From RGIG995 sp045652445 (GTDB taxonomy: Bacteria > Bacillota > Clostridia > Oscillospirales > UBA644), in contig JAZRUJ010000051.1 in NCBI GenBank assembly GCA_045652445.1, positions 1-29,807 on the forward strand: a stretch of 29,807 nucleotides of DNA, read 5' to 3'. Shown here one piece after another: positions 1-8,015 of this stretch. Every line of letters starts with the position of its first letter. Position 1 is the stretch's first letter. A program made the translations under genes and the position numbers. Under the pieces are notes generated by a model that was given only the letters and a program-made list of their open reading frames with translations, was not told where the DNA came from and made no database searches.

Positions 1-769
1 GTCCGCTGACGGCAACTCTCCGTCCGTACTGGGCGGCAAGATTGATGATCTGCTGAACCCGGTGAACGTTGGAAGCAAAGGTGGCAACGATAATACGCTT
101 TTTATCGGCTCTGCGGAAAATATCGTTCAGAGAAGAACCAACCTTACTTTCGCTCATGGAATGACCGGGCTTTTCTGCCCCGGTAGAATCGGAAAGAAGT
201 GCCAAAATCCCCTCTTTGCCCAATTCTCCAATACGAGGAAGATCCACAATATCCCCGTCAATGGGGCTAACATCAATTTTAAAGTCCCCCGTGTGGAAAA
301 TTACACCGCAGGGCGTATGGATTGCGAGGGCGGCAGAGTCGGCGATGGAGTGATTCGTATGCACGTATTCCACGGAAAGAGAACCGATCTTCACCGAATC
401 TCCCGCAGAAACCTGCATTAGTTTCACTTTCTTTTCCAGGTGGAATTCCCGGAGTTTATTAATAACGATGCCGAGGGTCATACGAGTCCCGTAAACAGGA
501 ACGTTTACGTCCCGCAAAACGTAGGGCAACGCACCGATATGGTCTTCATGTCCGTGGGTCAGGAAAATTGCCGCAACACGGTCTTTATTTTTAATTAAAT
601 ATTGTACATCGGGAATTACATAGTCAACACCGGGCATATCTTCGTCGGGGAACGCCATACCGCAGTCTACGACGATAATATCTTTTCCGCATTCGATCAG
701 CGTCATGTTTTTGCCAATTTCATTCAAACCACCCAGGGGAATGATTCTGATCTTTTCAATTTTTTTCAA
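1..769 (-). CDS. rnjA: Ribonuclease J, N-terminal part (truncated by window edge)
   Basis: Metallo-beta-lactamase/beta-CASP ribonuclease involved in mRNA decay and RNA maturation in the cytoplasm. About 256 codons are visible, roughly the first half of a usual protein of about 555 residues. The zinc motif HGHEDH lies at residues 72-77, followed by further metal-site stretches HTNHSIADSA and HTGDFK and then ASNVHRVQQI, typical of RNase J beta-CASP domains. The best start is a TTG at 769, because a perfect GGAGG (776-780) sits six bases upstream and the first ATG is only at codon 22, past the conserved PLGGLNEIGKNM start of the family. It follows the nucleotidyltransferase gene by 56 bases containing a small hairpin. 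Family assignment is firm; the TTG start is inferred from the ribosome binding site. Confidence 0.95.
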   Translation of the reverse strand, partial: MKKIEKIRIIPLGGLNEIGKNMTLIECGKDIIVVDCGMAFPDEDMPGVDYVIPDVQYLIKNKDRVAAIFLTHGHEDHIGALPYVLRDVNVPVYGTRMTLGIVINKLREFHLEKKVKLMQVSAGDSVKIGSLSVEYVHTNHSIADSAALAIHTPCGVIFHTGDFKIDVSPIDGDIVDLPRIGELGKEGILALLSDSTGAEKPGHSMSESKVGSSLNDIFRRADKKRIIVATFASNVHRVQQIINLAAQYGRRVAVSG

Positions 770-805
770 AGTAAACCTCCTTGTAATAATACAACAATTC
801 TATGT

Positions 806-823
806 AACCGGCTCTTGCCGGTT
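806..823 (-). other. Small hairpin between nucleotidyltransferase gene and rnjA
   Basis: A perfect 7-bp inverted repeat (AACCGGC / GCCGGTT, 4-base loop) lies just after the stop of the upstream gene. On the minus strand no T-run follows, so it does not look like a full terminator. It could stabilise a processed 3' end or weakly reduce read-through into rnjA. Confidence 0.4.
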
Positions 824-825
824 GT

Positions 826-3018
826 TTAATCGGGCTTCAACCCTTTTAATTTCATGGAATAAAATTCACACAGCTCTTCTGCCGTTTCCGCATTGGACGC
901 TTCGGAACAGATGTGAAAAGCGTTTGCTCCGGACCTGGGAACGATTCGGACGACACCTGCTCGATCGTGAATCCGGATTCCTTCCGATAAATCACCACCA
1001 GATGCCGCCAAGATTCGCATTACTGTGCTTCGGGGCAAGGAGACAGAAACGTCTCGCTGTTTGATAGAAAAACCGGGAAAACGGGAAACAAGTTCTCGGA
1101 AAGAACAATTTTCCTGCTCCAAAAGATTCAAAATGAGCAACGCCTGAACGTTAGGGTCTGTGAGGGGAAACAATTTGCGGGAATAGGTTTCGTCTTCAAA
1201 AGGAATCCGAATGGCACGGACTCCAAAACGAGAGGCAATCTCTTCCGTAACCGCAGGAAAAAATTCCGGGAACAGTAGGGGGGAAATCTTTTGTCCTAAT
1301 GCGATACAAGAAGCAATATACACCAAGTTTTCGTCAAAAGGTTCTCCGTTTTCATCCTCAATGCGTACCCATTCTGAGCCGACCCGCATTCGCTCCCGCA
1401 CTTCGGAGAGAGAAACCCCGGGCAACAAGAGAGACAAAACGGGGGAAGAAACCACTCGCATCTTCAAACGCTTTGGGATGCCGAACGAACGCAAAAATGA
1501 CGTATAGGACTTATTTCCTCCGCGAAAAACTCGGTAGGCACCGTCTCGCTCCCCACAAGACGTCTCACAAGACAGGAGCCTTTCCAATTTACGTGCGGAA
1601 TTCACCGACAAGGGCATGCCGTTTCCGTCGTAGAGACGAATAATGAGGTTGGAATAATTCCGCTCAAAAAAAGCACCGCAACAAAAGGCATAGTTACGCA
1701 CGGTGAAGCGAAATTGAGATAATTCGTTCACCCCGGTATCATATACGTTTTTTCCGCAAGAAAGAACTCCTCCGCAAAAAGTCATTGCGGCAGATGCGTC
1801 CCGCTGTTCGGCACGACCGATTACAACGTCGCCACCGGACAGTTCTGCAAGGGCACGGCCGATCTCATACATCATCGCCCCGCCAAAGTCCTCTCCATAC
1901 GGGAAAAGGATCCGTCCCTCTTCCGGAAGAAGGGAACGAAGTTTATGGTGCACATTCCCGGAAACATAACAGTTTTCTGGGATTCGATTCGAAGGATAGA
2001 TTTTAATTCCGGCAGGAACCGTAGTTCCTCTACCGATTTCACATTCGGAACCGATGACACAATCATCGCCAATCCGAACGTTGCGTTGCAATTCGGAACC
2101 TTGACACAACACGGCGTTTCGGGCAGCCGAACCAGGCTGACAAACTACACCGGAATGCAAAATGCAACCGTCCAAACGGGTTTTTGTTAAGCAACAGTCA
2201 TCTCCGATAACGGTATATGGTCCAATATGACAACCACTCAATCGGACGTTTTTTCCGACATAACAGGGAGATTCCACCACCGTGTCTTCTCCAACAGAAC
2301 TCAAAATTACATTACCGGAAGCAGAAAGGAGATGGTGATTACACTCCAGATAGGAAGGAATCGTTCCCACGTCGCACCAATACCCTCGAGGAGAATAGTG
2401 GTACAAATCAATTCCTTTTTTCATCATTGCCGGGAATATGTCTTTGGAAAAATCACAAGGCTCTGCCGGAATAAATTCCAATAGGCGAGGCGAACAAAGA
2501 TAAATTCCCGTATTAACCACGTCGGAATAAACGTGTGCCCAATCGGGCTTTTCCAAAAAGCGGGTAATCTTTCCCGAGGACTCGGATAAAAGAACCCCAT
2601 ATTCTCCGGGATCACCGACCCGGGCAGAAAGAATAGTGATGGGACTGTTATGGGAATGGTGAAAGGACATGGCTTCCGACAGATCGTAATCAAACACACA
2701 ATCTCCGCTAACGATTACAAAATCCTCGTCGCTGGATGGAAGACAATTTTTCACCGATCCTGCAGTACCCAAAGGAACCGCTTCTTGATGAAAGATAAAT
2801 TTGAGTCCGGAAAATTCCGGAAGATCCAGAGCCTGCTTGATCTGCTCCGGAAGATAAAACAATGATACGTGAAATTCCCGAATCCCCATTTGGGACAACC
2901 TACGAACAATACGAACGATACAAGGTTCCCCCACAATAGGAACGCAAGGCTTCGGGATCCCCTCCGTTAAAGGACGGAGACGGGTTCCGAACCCTCCCGC
3001 CATGATAACCGCTTTCAT
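826..3018 (-). CDS. Sugar-phosphate nucleotidyltransferase with hexapeptide repeats and degenerate phosphohexomutase domain
   Basis: 730 residues with three regions. Residues 1-230 are a nucleotidyltransferase with the GGFGTRLRPLTEGIPKP signature (8-24), SGDCVFD (104-110) and FLEKP (154-158). Residues 240-345 look like left-handed beta-helix hexapeptide repeats. Residues 365-730 resemble a phosphomannomutase/phosphoglucomutase. This architecture is known for mannose-1-phosphate guanylyltransferase-like proteins that make NDP-sugars, but the sugar and nucleotide cannot be told from sequence. In the mutase part, the place where phosphohexomutases carry the phospho-Ser loop (TASHNP) reads GAFFERNYSN (448-457), so the mutase is probably inactive. 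ATG start at 3018 with a GGGAAGGGGAAG site upstream. The gene lies 141 bases after the small anchored protein and may have its own promoter. Confidence 0.85.
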   Translation of the reverse strand: MKAVIMAGGFGTRLRPLTEGIPKPCVPIVGEPCIVRIVRRLSQMGIREFHVSLFYLPEQIKQALDLPEFSGLKFIFHQEAVPLGTAGSVKNCLPSSDEDFVIVSGDCVFDYDLSEAMSFHHSHNSPITILSARVGDPGEYGVLLSESSGKITRFLEKPDWAHVYSDVVNTGIYLCSPRLLEFIPAEPCDFSKDIFPAMMKKGIDLYHYSPRGYWCDVGTIPSYLECNHHLLSASGNVILSSVGEDTVVESPCYVGKNVRLSGCHIGPYTVIGDDCCLTKTRLDGCILHSGVVCQPGSAARNAVLCQGSELQRNVRIGDDCVIGSECEIGRGTTVPAGIKIYPSNRIPENCYVSGNVHHKLRSLLPEEGRILFPYGEDFGGAMMYEIGRALAELSGGDVVIGRAEQRDASAAMTFCGGVLSCGKNVYDTGVNELSQFRFTVRNYAFCCGAFFERNYSNLIIRLYDGNGMPLSVNSARKLERLLSCETSCGERDGAYRVFRGGNKSYTSFLRSFGIPKRLKMRVVSSPVLSLLLPGVSLSEVRERMRVGSEWVRIEDENGEPFDENLVYIASCIALGQKISPLLFPEFFPAVTEEIASRFGVRAIRIPFEDETYSRKLFPLTDPNVQALLILNLLEQENCSFRELVSRFPGFSIKQRDVSVSLPRSTVMRILAASGGDLSEGIRIHDRAGVVRIVPRSGANAFHICSEASNAETAEELCEFYSMKLKGLKPD

Positions 3019-3037
3019 ACTTTTTTCGCTTCCCCTT

Positions 3038-3071
3038 CCCGGTAATAAAATACAAAAAAAGTATTTCCGGG
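3038..3071 (-). other. Bulged hairpin in the leader of the nucleotidyltransferase gene
   Basis: Two nested inverted repeats: CCCGG/CCGGG outside and AAATAC/GTATTT inside, with a seven-base T loop (minus strand) and a one-sided 5-base bulge. It sits directly upstream of the ribosome binding site of the gene starting at 3018. In RNA it could tune translation, or the T-rich loop may only mimic structure. I do not see a firm promoter in the 141-base gap. Confidence 0.35.
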
Positions 3072-3159
3072 CAAAGAGAACTTATGCGACAAAAACGGGT
3101 GTGCAGAGAAATTTCATAGAAAGTTCACGCAGATACGATATATGCCACAAACTATAGCA

Positions 3160-3777
3160 TTATTCCGCCGAAACCCCGGCAATCATAGAACGCAGAGTTT
3201 CGCAAGCGGCATTATAATTTTCTTTTACGCTGGGACGGGCAGAAGACCAGGTATCGTCAAAGACCCGTAAAGAAACGTAAAGATTATCGGAAAACACATC
3301 GTTTCCGGGGGTTTGAGTAAACAGGGACGTTCCTGTAACTTTCCAGGCATAGCCTTCACCGTCGGTATTCTCGGTAAAATCGTACAACTGGGTCAAATAG
3401 CCGTTGCGATAGAGATAGTCAATTCCGCCCTGATCGCCAAACAGGAGCATCACTTCTCCCGCCTGGACGGCATTCATGTACTTCGCCCGTTCCGAGGGGT
3501 CGGTATTTTCGCCTACGCGAAGCCCGGTAACAGCAACAGTAATTTCACCGTCTCTGTTCACGTCGCCACAATGGGCAGAAACCAGATTCTCAATCCAGGA
3601 AACTTGTTCATTGTACAGCGGAGAAGATCCGGTAACGTAATAAACTTGGATATCAAATTCCGGCTTGGTAGCACAACTATGAAGACTTACTACAAGGGTT
3701 CCAATCAGAAAGATTCCGACAATAATAAACGACTTGTAGTGATACCAGATATTTTCAACTTTGGAACGAAACGACAT
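3160..3777 (-). CDS. Hypothetical membrane-anchored extracytoplasmic protein with an EF-hand-like loop
   Basis: 205 residues, family not recognised. Residues 1-16 are short and charged, 17-35 form one hydrophobic segment, and the rest is polar and acidic, so it looks like a signal anchor with an outside domain. A Cys at 35 follows the segment, but the residues before it (LHS) do not make a good lipobox. Residues 72-80 read DVNRDGEIT, matching the DxNxDG calcium-loop pattern of EF-hand and dockerin modules; only one copy is present, so it is not a dockerin. Later stretches (QAGEVMLLFGDQ) vaguely recall solute-binding proteins, but I would not assign a function. ATG at 3777 with AAAGGCG upstream, 22 bases after greA, so probably in the same transcript. 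Confidence 0.75.
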   Translation of the reverse strand: MSFRSKVENIWYHYKSFIIVGIFLIGTLVVSLHSCATKPEFDIQVYYVTGSSPLYNEQVSWIENLVSAHCGDVNRDGEITVAVTGLRVGENTDPSERAKYMNAVQAGEVMLLFGDQGGIDYLYRNGYLTQLYDFTENTDGEGYAWKVTGTSLFTQTPGNDVFSDNLYVSLRVFDDTWSSARPSVKENYNAACETLRSMIAGVSAE

Positions 3778-3799
3778 AACAATCGCCTTTCAAATACGG

Positions 3800-4279
3800 T
3801 CAGCAGGGCAATACGATTTCAAGAATTTTATAGGTGAATTCACCGCCGGGAGCGTTAACAACCACGGTATCCCCTACTTTTCGACCCAACAAGCTCTTCC
3901 CTACGGGGCTTTGGTCGGAGATTTTGTTCTGGGTAGGATTGGATTCGGTCATACCAACGATGGAATATTCCATTTCTTCATCGAATTCGTAATCGAGAAC
4001 ACGAACCACAGAACCGACCTGAACAATATCCTTTTTCAATTCGCTATGATCTACGACTTGTGCGTATTTCAGCTGTTCTTCCAGGGTGCGAATCCGGGCT
4101 TCAACCATAGCACGTTCTTCGCAAGCAGCATCATATTCGCTGTTTTCGGAAAGGTCACCGTGACCGCGGGCTTCTTTAATGCGTTCCGCAACTTCCCCCC
4201 GCTTGGTTGCCTTCAGATAATGAAGTTCTTCTTCCAGTTTGGTCAAACCTTCTTTGGTCAGATAAATGGGCTGGGACAT
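3800..4279 (-). CDS. greA: Transcription elongation factor GreA
   Basis: Cleavage factor that inserts a coiled coil into the RNA polymerase secondary channel and rescues backtracked complexes. 159 residues, normal for the family. The N-terminal coiled coil carries the loop GDLSENSEYDAA (acidic D and E at the tip, residues about 41-52), which places Mg2+ for transcript cleavage. The C-terminal FKBP-like part has the typical SPVGKSLLGRKVGD. ATG start at 4279 with an AAAAGGAG site. It lies 33 bases after the intact S41 peptidase gene and 22 bases before the small anchored protein, so it seems co-transcribed with the envelope genes. Confidence 0.97.
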   Translation of the reverse strand: MSQPIYLTKEGLTKLEEELHYLKATKRGEVAERIKEARGHGDLSENSEYDAACEERAMVEARIRTLEEQLKYAQVVDHSELKKDIVQVGSVVRVLDYEFDEEMEYSIVGMTESNPTQNKISDQSPVGKSLLGRKVGDTVVVNAPGGEFTYKILEIVLPC

Positions 4280-4312
4280 AGTAAAGTCTCCTTTTTATAA
4301 ATAGTATGATTT

Positions 4313-5497
4313 TTATTTTGATTCGCCGGAAATTTCGGCTTGAATGCGAGTTAAAGCACCTTGCAACTGAGGGTCGTTGCTCTCATCAAGGGCATAAAAA
4401 TATTTTTCTTGTTCTTCGGTCAGAACAATGGTCTCGTCCGGCTGAAGTCCAATTCCATGATAATCGGTTCTTGCCTTGGTCAAATAATGAAACGTGGTAA
4501 TTTTAACGGCGGAACCATCGGACAAGCGATAGGTGGTTTGTCCGATTCCCTTTCCGTAAGATCTTGTTCCGATCAACGTAGCACCGTTTACGTCCCGCAA
4601 GCAAGATGCCATCAACTCACTTCCGCTAGCGGAAGAGGCGTTAATCAAAACAACCATGGGAAGATCGGTTTTTTGATCTAATTCCGAATAGATAATTTCT
4701 TCGGAGTTTTTGTATTTTATGACCACCATTTCTTCCCCTTTGGGAATCAGCGGTTCCAAAATTTGTTCTACTGCGTCCAAACTTCCCCCGGGATTGTTAC
4801 GAAGATCAAGAATCAATCCTTTGGCACCGTTTTCCAGTAACTGATTCAGAGCAGTCTGAAACTCCTTTGCGGCAGGTACAGTAAAGGAATCAATGCGGAT
4901 AAAACCAATCTCTCCAATCATACGGGAAGAAACGTAAGTTTGAACAAAATCCGCAAACGTAACGGTAAACGACAAAGATTCTCCATCTCGTTCAACGGTC
5001 AAAGTGACATTTTCTCCGGCGTCTCTTTGAAGTTCCGAAAGAACCTGATCGTAGTCCCGGTCAAGTACCGAAATTCCGTCCACAGCAACAATCAAATCTC
5101 CGGCTTTCAACCCGGCAGCTTCGGCAGGTGAATTGCCCAGAACCCGGCGGATAAACAATCCATCGGCGATCGTTTGGGTGGAAAGTAAAGAAACACCGAT
5201 ACCTGAAAAATTTCCTTCGTTGGAGGATAGAAGTTCTTTATACTCTTCTTCCGTCCAATACTGGGCATAGGAATCGTCCAATCCGGCAAGGTACCCTTCG
5301 ATGGCATACCGTTCCGCGTCGTCTTGGGAAAAATCGAAAACAGCATATCGATCAATTAAATCCCGAATTTCTCCGATGCGTGTATGAAACCCATCGGTAA
5401 GAGAGCCGTTCCAAAGGGAAATCCCGCTGACCGTCAGAGAAAAGGTAACGACTACCGTAAGAAACACGGCAATGAAAATTGTGCTATTTTTTTTCAA
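4313..5497 (-). CDS. S41 (C-terminal processing) peptidase with PDZ domain, catalytically intact
   Basis: Membrane-anchored serine protease of the CtpA/CtpB/Prc group, 394 residues from the TTG at 5497. A GGAGGAGAT site (5504-5512) precedes it, and the encoded start MKKNSTIFI leads into one hydrophobic segment (about 5-28). A longer frame opens at 5563 but would bury this site. A PDZ domain covers about residues 95-180 (SPAEAAGLKAGDLIVAVDG), then the S41 catalytic domain. The expected catalytic Ser291 (SSASGSE), Lys316 (SYGKG) and Gln320 are all present with the family's 25-residue Ser-Lys spacing. It follows a closely related paralogue by 72 bases and precedes greA by 33. Likely substrates are extracytoplasmic proteins, possibly cell-wall enzymes; this is inference. 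Confidence 0.92.
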   Translation of the reverse strand: MKKNSTIFIAVFLTVVVTFSLTVSGISLWNGSLTDGFHTRIGEIRDLIDRYAVFDFSQDDAERYAIEGYLAGLDDSYAQYWTEEEYKELLSSNEGNFSGIGVSLLSTQTIADGLFIRRVLGNSPAEAAGLKAGDLIVAVDGISVLDRDYDQVLSELQRDAGENVTLTVERDGESLSFTVTFADFVQTYVSSRMIGEIGFIRIDSFTVPAAKEFQTALNQLLENGAKGLILDLRNNPGGSLDAVEQILEPLIPKGEEMVVIKYKNSEEIIYSELDQKTDLPMVVLINASSASGSELMASCLRDVNGATLIGTRSYGKGIGQTTYRLSDGSAVKITTFHYLTKARTDYHGIGLQPDETIVLTEEQEKYFYALDESNDPQLQGALTRIQAEISGESK

Positions 5498-5569
5498 GGA
5501 AGGATCTCCTCCAAATACAAAAAGGATTCGATTCGGCTTTACTTTAAAGCCGAATCGACACAACGTTCA

Positions 5570-6790
5570 TCAAGAAGTTCCGAGTTGGGTACGCATCGTC
5601 TGCAACGCTTGTTGCAGTTGGTCATCATCCGCGGCGGTAAGTGTTAAAAATCCGCTGATTTTTTCTGCAGACAAGGATACGCTGACGTCGGGAACAATAC
5701 CATTTTCATTGAATTGTGTCCCGTTGGGAGTAATATATTCATAAGTGGAAATGTGGATTGCGGTACCGTCGGAAAGAGGAATATCCCGTTGTCCAACGCC
5801 TTTTCCACGAGAAACATCTCCTACCACCGTAGCGGTCTGAGTATCTTTCAACGCCGCAACAAATACTTCTGCGACGTCTGAAGTTGCATAGTTTTGCAGG
5901 ACCACAATTTTTTCAGTCAAGTGAGATTCGTCGGAATAGTACACCTTTGCATTTTCCGAAGAAAATTCCCGGACAGAACACATAATTCCGGAAGGCATTA
6001 CTTTATCCAAAACGTCGAGAGAAGACATCAAATCTCCTCCGCCGTTAAACCGCAGATCCAGAATAAAACCTCTGGCACCGGCAGAACGAAGCGTTTCCAC
6101 GGCAGAAGAAAATTCCGATACGGTAGAAACGTCAAATTCATTAATAAATAGATACCCAATACCCGATTCCAAGAGGCGGTATTGTACCGTCTCGGGATCA
6201 AATACGGAACGGGTAACAGTCAGGGTGATGGGGGCAGACTCTCCCTCTCTGGCAAGAGATAGGACAACGTCCGTTCCCTCAATCCCGGACAACGCGTAAA
6301 CGGCATTGCGGTAGCCAAGATCGGTAACGTCGTTTCCATTTACAGAAACGATAATATCTCCGACTTCAATTCCGGCAGTTTGGGCGGGAGAATTGTATTT
6401 GACAAATTCCACAAAAACGCCGCCGGTTTCTTTATCAAAGGCGGGACGAATTCCAATTCCAACGTTAGACGATTCCGCCGCATTGGAAGAAAGGCGGTAG
6501 TTAGTTTCGTTCAAATAGTAGGAATATTCGTCATTCAAACCATCGATATACCCTTCCACGATGCCGTCCAAAATCCGGTCGTTCCCGGAAACGGGGTCGA
6601 TAGGAAGAATATAGTTTTTGTTAATTAAATCGTTGACCTTGTTCAGCTTGGTGTAGATTTGCTGATTTCTGCTTAAATCGTCCACCTTATGACTGACATA
6701 AAAATATGTGGCAATGGCGGTCAAAATGACGGTTGCAACCAAAATGAAGAACATCGTGCCATAGCGGATTCCTCTTTGGGCTTTTTTCAT
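5570..6790 (-). CDS. S41 peptidase paralogue lacking the catalytic serine (probable pseudoprotease)
   Basis: 406 residues with the same plan as its neighbour: an N-terminal membrane segment (about 10-30), a short helical region, a PDZ domain (about 105-185, with SPAQTAGIEVGDIIVSVNG) and an S41 fold (LDLRFNGGGDLMSS). Lys330 (SRGKG) and Gln334 match the catalytic Lys and Gln. Counting back the family's fixed 25 residues from Lys gives Asp305, in YATSDVAEV, where the neighbour and Prc/CtpB have Ser. Ser304 is one residue off. It is therefore probably inactive as a standard S41 protease and may be a scaffold, adaptor or inhibitor. ATG at 6790 with GGAGG at 6796-6800, 12 bases after the M23 gene, suggesting tight co-expression with it. 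Confidence 0.9.
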   Translation of the reverse strand: MKKAQRGIRYGTMFFILVATVILTAIATYFYVSHKVDDLSRNQQIYTKLNKVNDLINKNYILPIDPVSGNDRILDGIVEGYIDGLNDEYSYYLNETNYRLSSNAAESSNVGIGIRPAFDKETGGVFVEFVKYNSPAQTAGIEVGDIIVSVNGNDVTDLGYRNAVYALSGIEGTDVVLSLAREGESAPITLTVTRSVFDPETVQYRLLESGIGYLFINEFDVSTVSEFSSAVETLRSAGARGFILDLRFNGGGDLMSSLDVLDKVMPSGIMCSVREFSSENAKVYYSDESHLTEKIVVLQNYATSDVAEVFVAALKDTQTATVVGDVSRGKGVGQRDIPLSDGTAIHISTYEYITPNGTQFNENGIVPDVSVSLSAEKISGFLTLTAADDDQLQQALQTMRTQLGTS

Positions 6791-6802
6791 AACAACCTCC
6801 GT

Positions 6803-7987
6803 TTAACGAGTCAACCAACTGGGTTTTTTCAGATAATTCAAGGGGTTTTGAGCCTTACCGTTTACATAGAACCGAATGTCAAGGTGATAACCGGTACTGG
6901 TCCCGCCGGACATACCTACGTAACCGATGGTCTGCCCTTTTTCCACTCGCTGTCCTACCGAGACGATGGGTTTAGAGTTTAAGTGGAGATAATAGGTAAT
7001 ATAGCCGTTTCCGTGGTCAATTTGGCAGAGCCAACCGTATCCGCCGTTTTTCCAACCGGAATAGATGACTTCCCCGCCTTTACTTGCCACAACCGGAGTA
7101 TTACAGGGGACGGCAATATCGATGGCATAATGGAAAGAACGCTTTCCATACAGAGTACGGTATCCGTAGCCGGAAGAAACGTAATGATAACTGTTTCCGC
7201 GGGCAACGGGCCAAGCCCATTCACCGGTATCATAAACCACATTAGAGGGGCCTTTCCCAGAAAGTTCGTCTTCAATCCATTTGTTCAATTCAGCTTCCGC
7301 AGCGGCTTCGGCCTTAATCAACTTGTCAAGATACGCCTGATTGGAATTCATTTTATTGATAATGGACTGATAATAATTTTCTTTGGACTGAACCTGGGAT
7401 TTTCGGTCTGCCACCGCATCCCGGGCGGAAATTTGCTCCTGTCGCTTGGTTTCCACTTCGACCTTGTTATTTTTGATGGTTTTAATACTGTCTTGAATGG
7501 TATCCAGCAGTTCCCGTTCATACAGGGCTACCTGTTTCACATAATCAAGACGAAGCAAAAAGTCAGAAAAACTCTTTGCACCCAGCAATACGTCCAGATA
7601 GGAAATCGTCCCTTGTTCGTAGGTTGCACGGGCTTGAGCTTTGAATTTTTCAATATTTTCGTCGTAGGTATTTTCTGCGTCTACAATGGCTTTTTCCATG
7701 GACGCAATTTGACCGTCCAAATCAGTAATCATGCCGTTATAGGCGTTGATTTCGGAATTTAACTCGCCCAATTGCTGTTCCACAATCTGCTTTTGTGCAA
7801 AATAAGATTCTTCTTCTTTTTTCGAAGCTTCCAATTGGGCTTCCAGTTCTTCCCGTTTGTTTTGCGATTGCTGAATTTTATCCTTTGCATCTTGAATCGA
7901 AGATGCAGGAGCAGCAACCAACGTCATGGGAAGCATCGTCAGCATCAAAGCGAGAACCATGAGCAGAGCAAAAATTTTCTTTAACAT
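6803..7987 (-). CDS. Secreted coiled-coil M23 (LytM/EnvC-like) peptidase with altered zinc site
   Basis: 394 residues: signal peptide (1-26, ending near LVAAPA), a long coiled coil (about 30-250, rich in Glu, Lys and Gln, interrupted around 115-150) and a C-terminal M23 domain (about 265-390). This is the layout of FtsEX-controlled EnvC, PcsB and CwlO-type cell-separation proteins. In the M23 domain His286, Asp290 (SFHYAID), His335 (YLHLNS) and His368 are present, but the last zinc-ligand His of the HxH motif is Asp370 (TGYHLDIRF). The enzyme may bind zinc differently, have reduced activity, or act as an activator as E. coli EnvC does. ATG at 7987 with CAGGTGAT, 28 bases after ftsX. Confidence 0.9.
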   Translation of the reverse strand: MLKKIFALLMVLALMLTMLPMTLVAAPASSIQDAKDKIQQSQNKREELEAQLEASKKEEESYFAQKQIVEQQLGELNSEINAYNGMITDLDGQIASMEKAIVDAENTYDENIEKFKAQARATYEQGTISYLDVLLGAKSFSDFLLRLDYVKQVALYERELLDTIQDSIKTIKNNKVEVETKRQEQISARDAVADRKSQVQSKENYYQSIINKMNSNQAYLDKLIKAEAAAEAELNKWIEDELSGKGPSNVVYDTGEWAWPVARGNSYHYVSSGYGYRTLYGKRSFHYAIDIAVPCNTPVVASKGGEVIYSGWKNGGYGWLCQIDHGNGYITYYLHLNSKPIVSVGQRVEKGQTIGYVGMSGGTSTGYHLDIRFYVNGKAQNPLNYLKKPSWLTR

Positions 7988-8015
7988 AAAATCACCTGAC
8001 AGATAAACGAGGAAA

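Noticed and set aside
3544..3564. Dockerin domain in the small anchored protein
   Set aside because: Only one DxNxDG loop is present; dockerins have two repeats and a different context. Kept only as an EF-hand-like loop.
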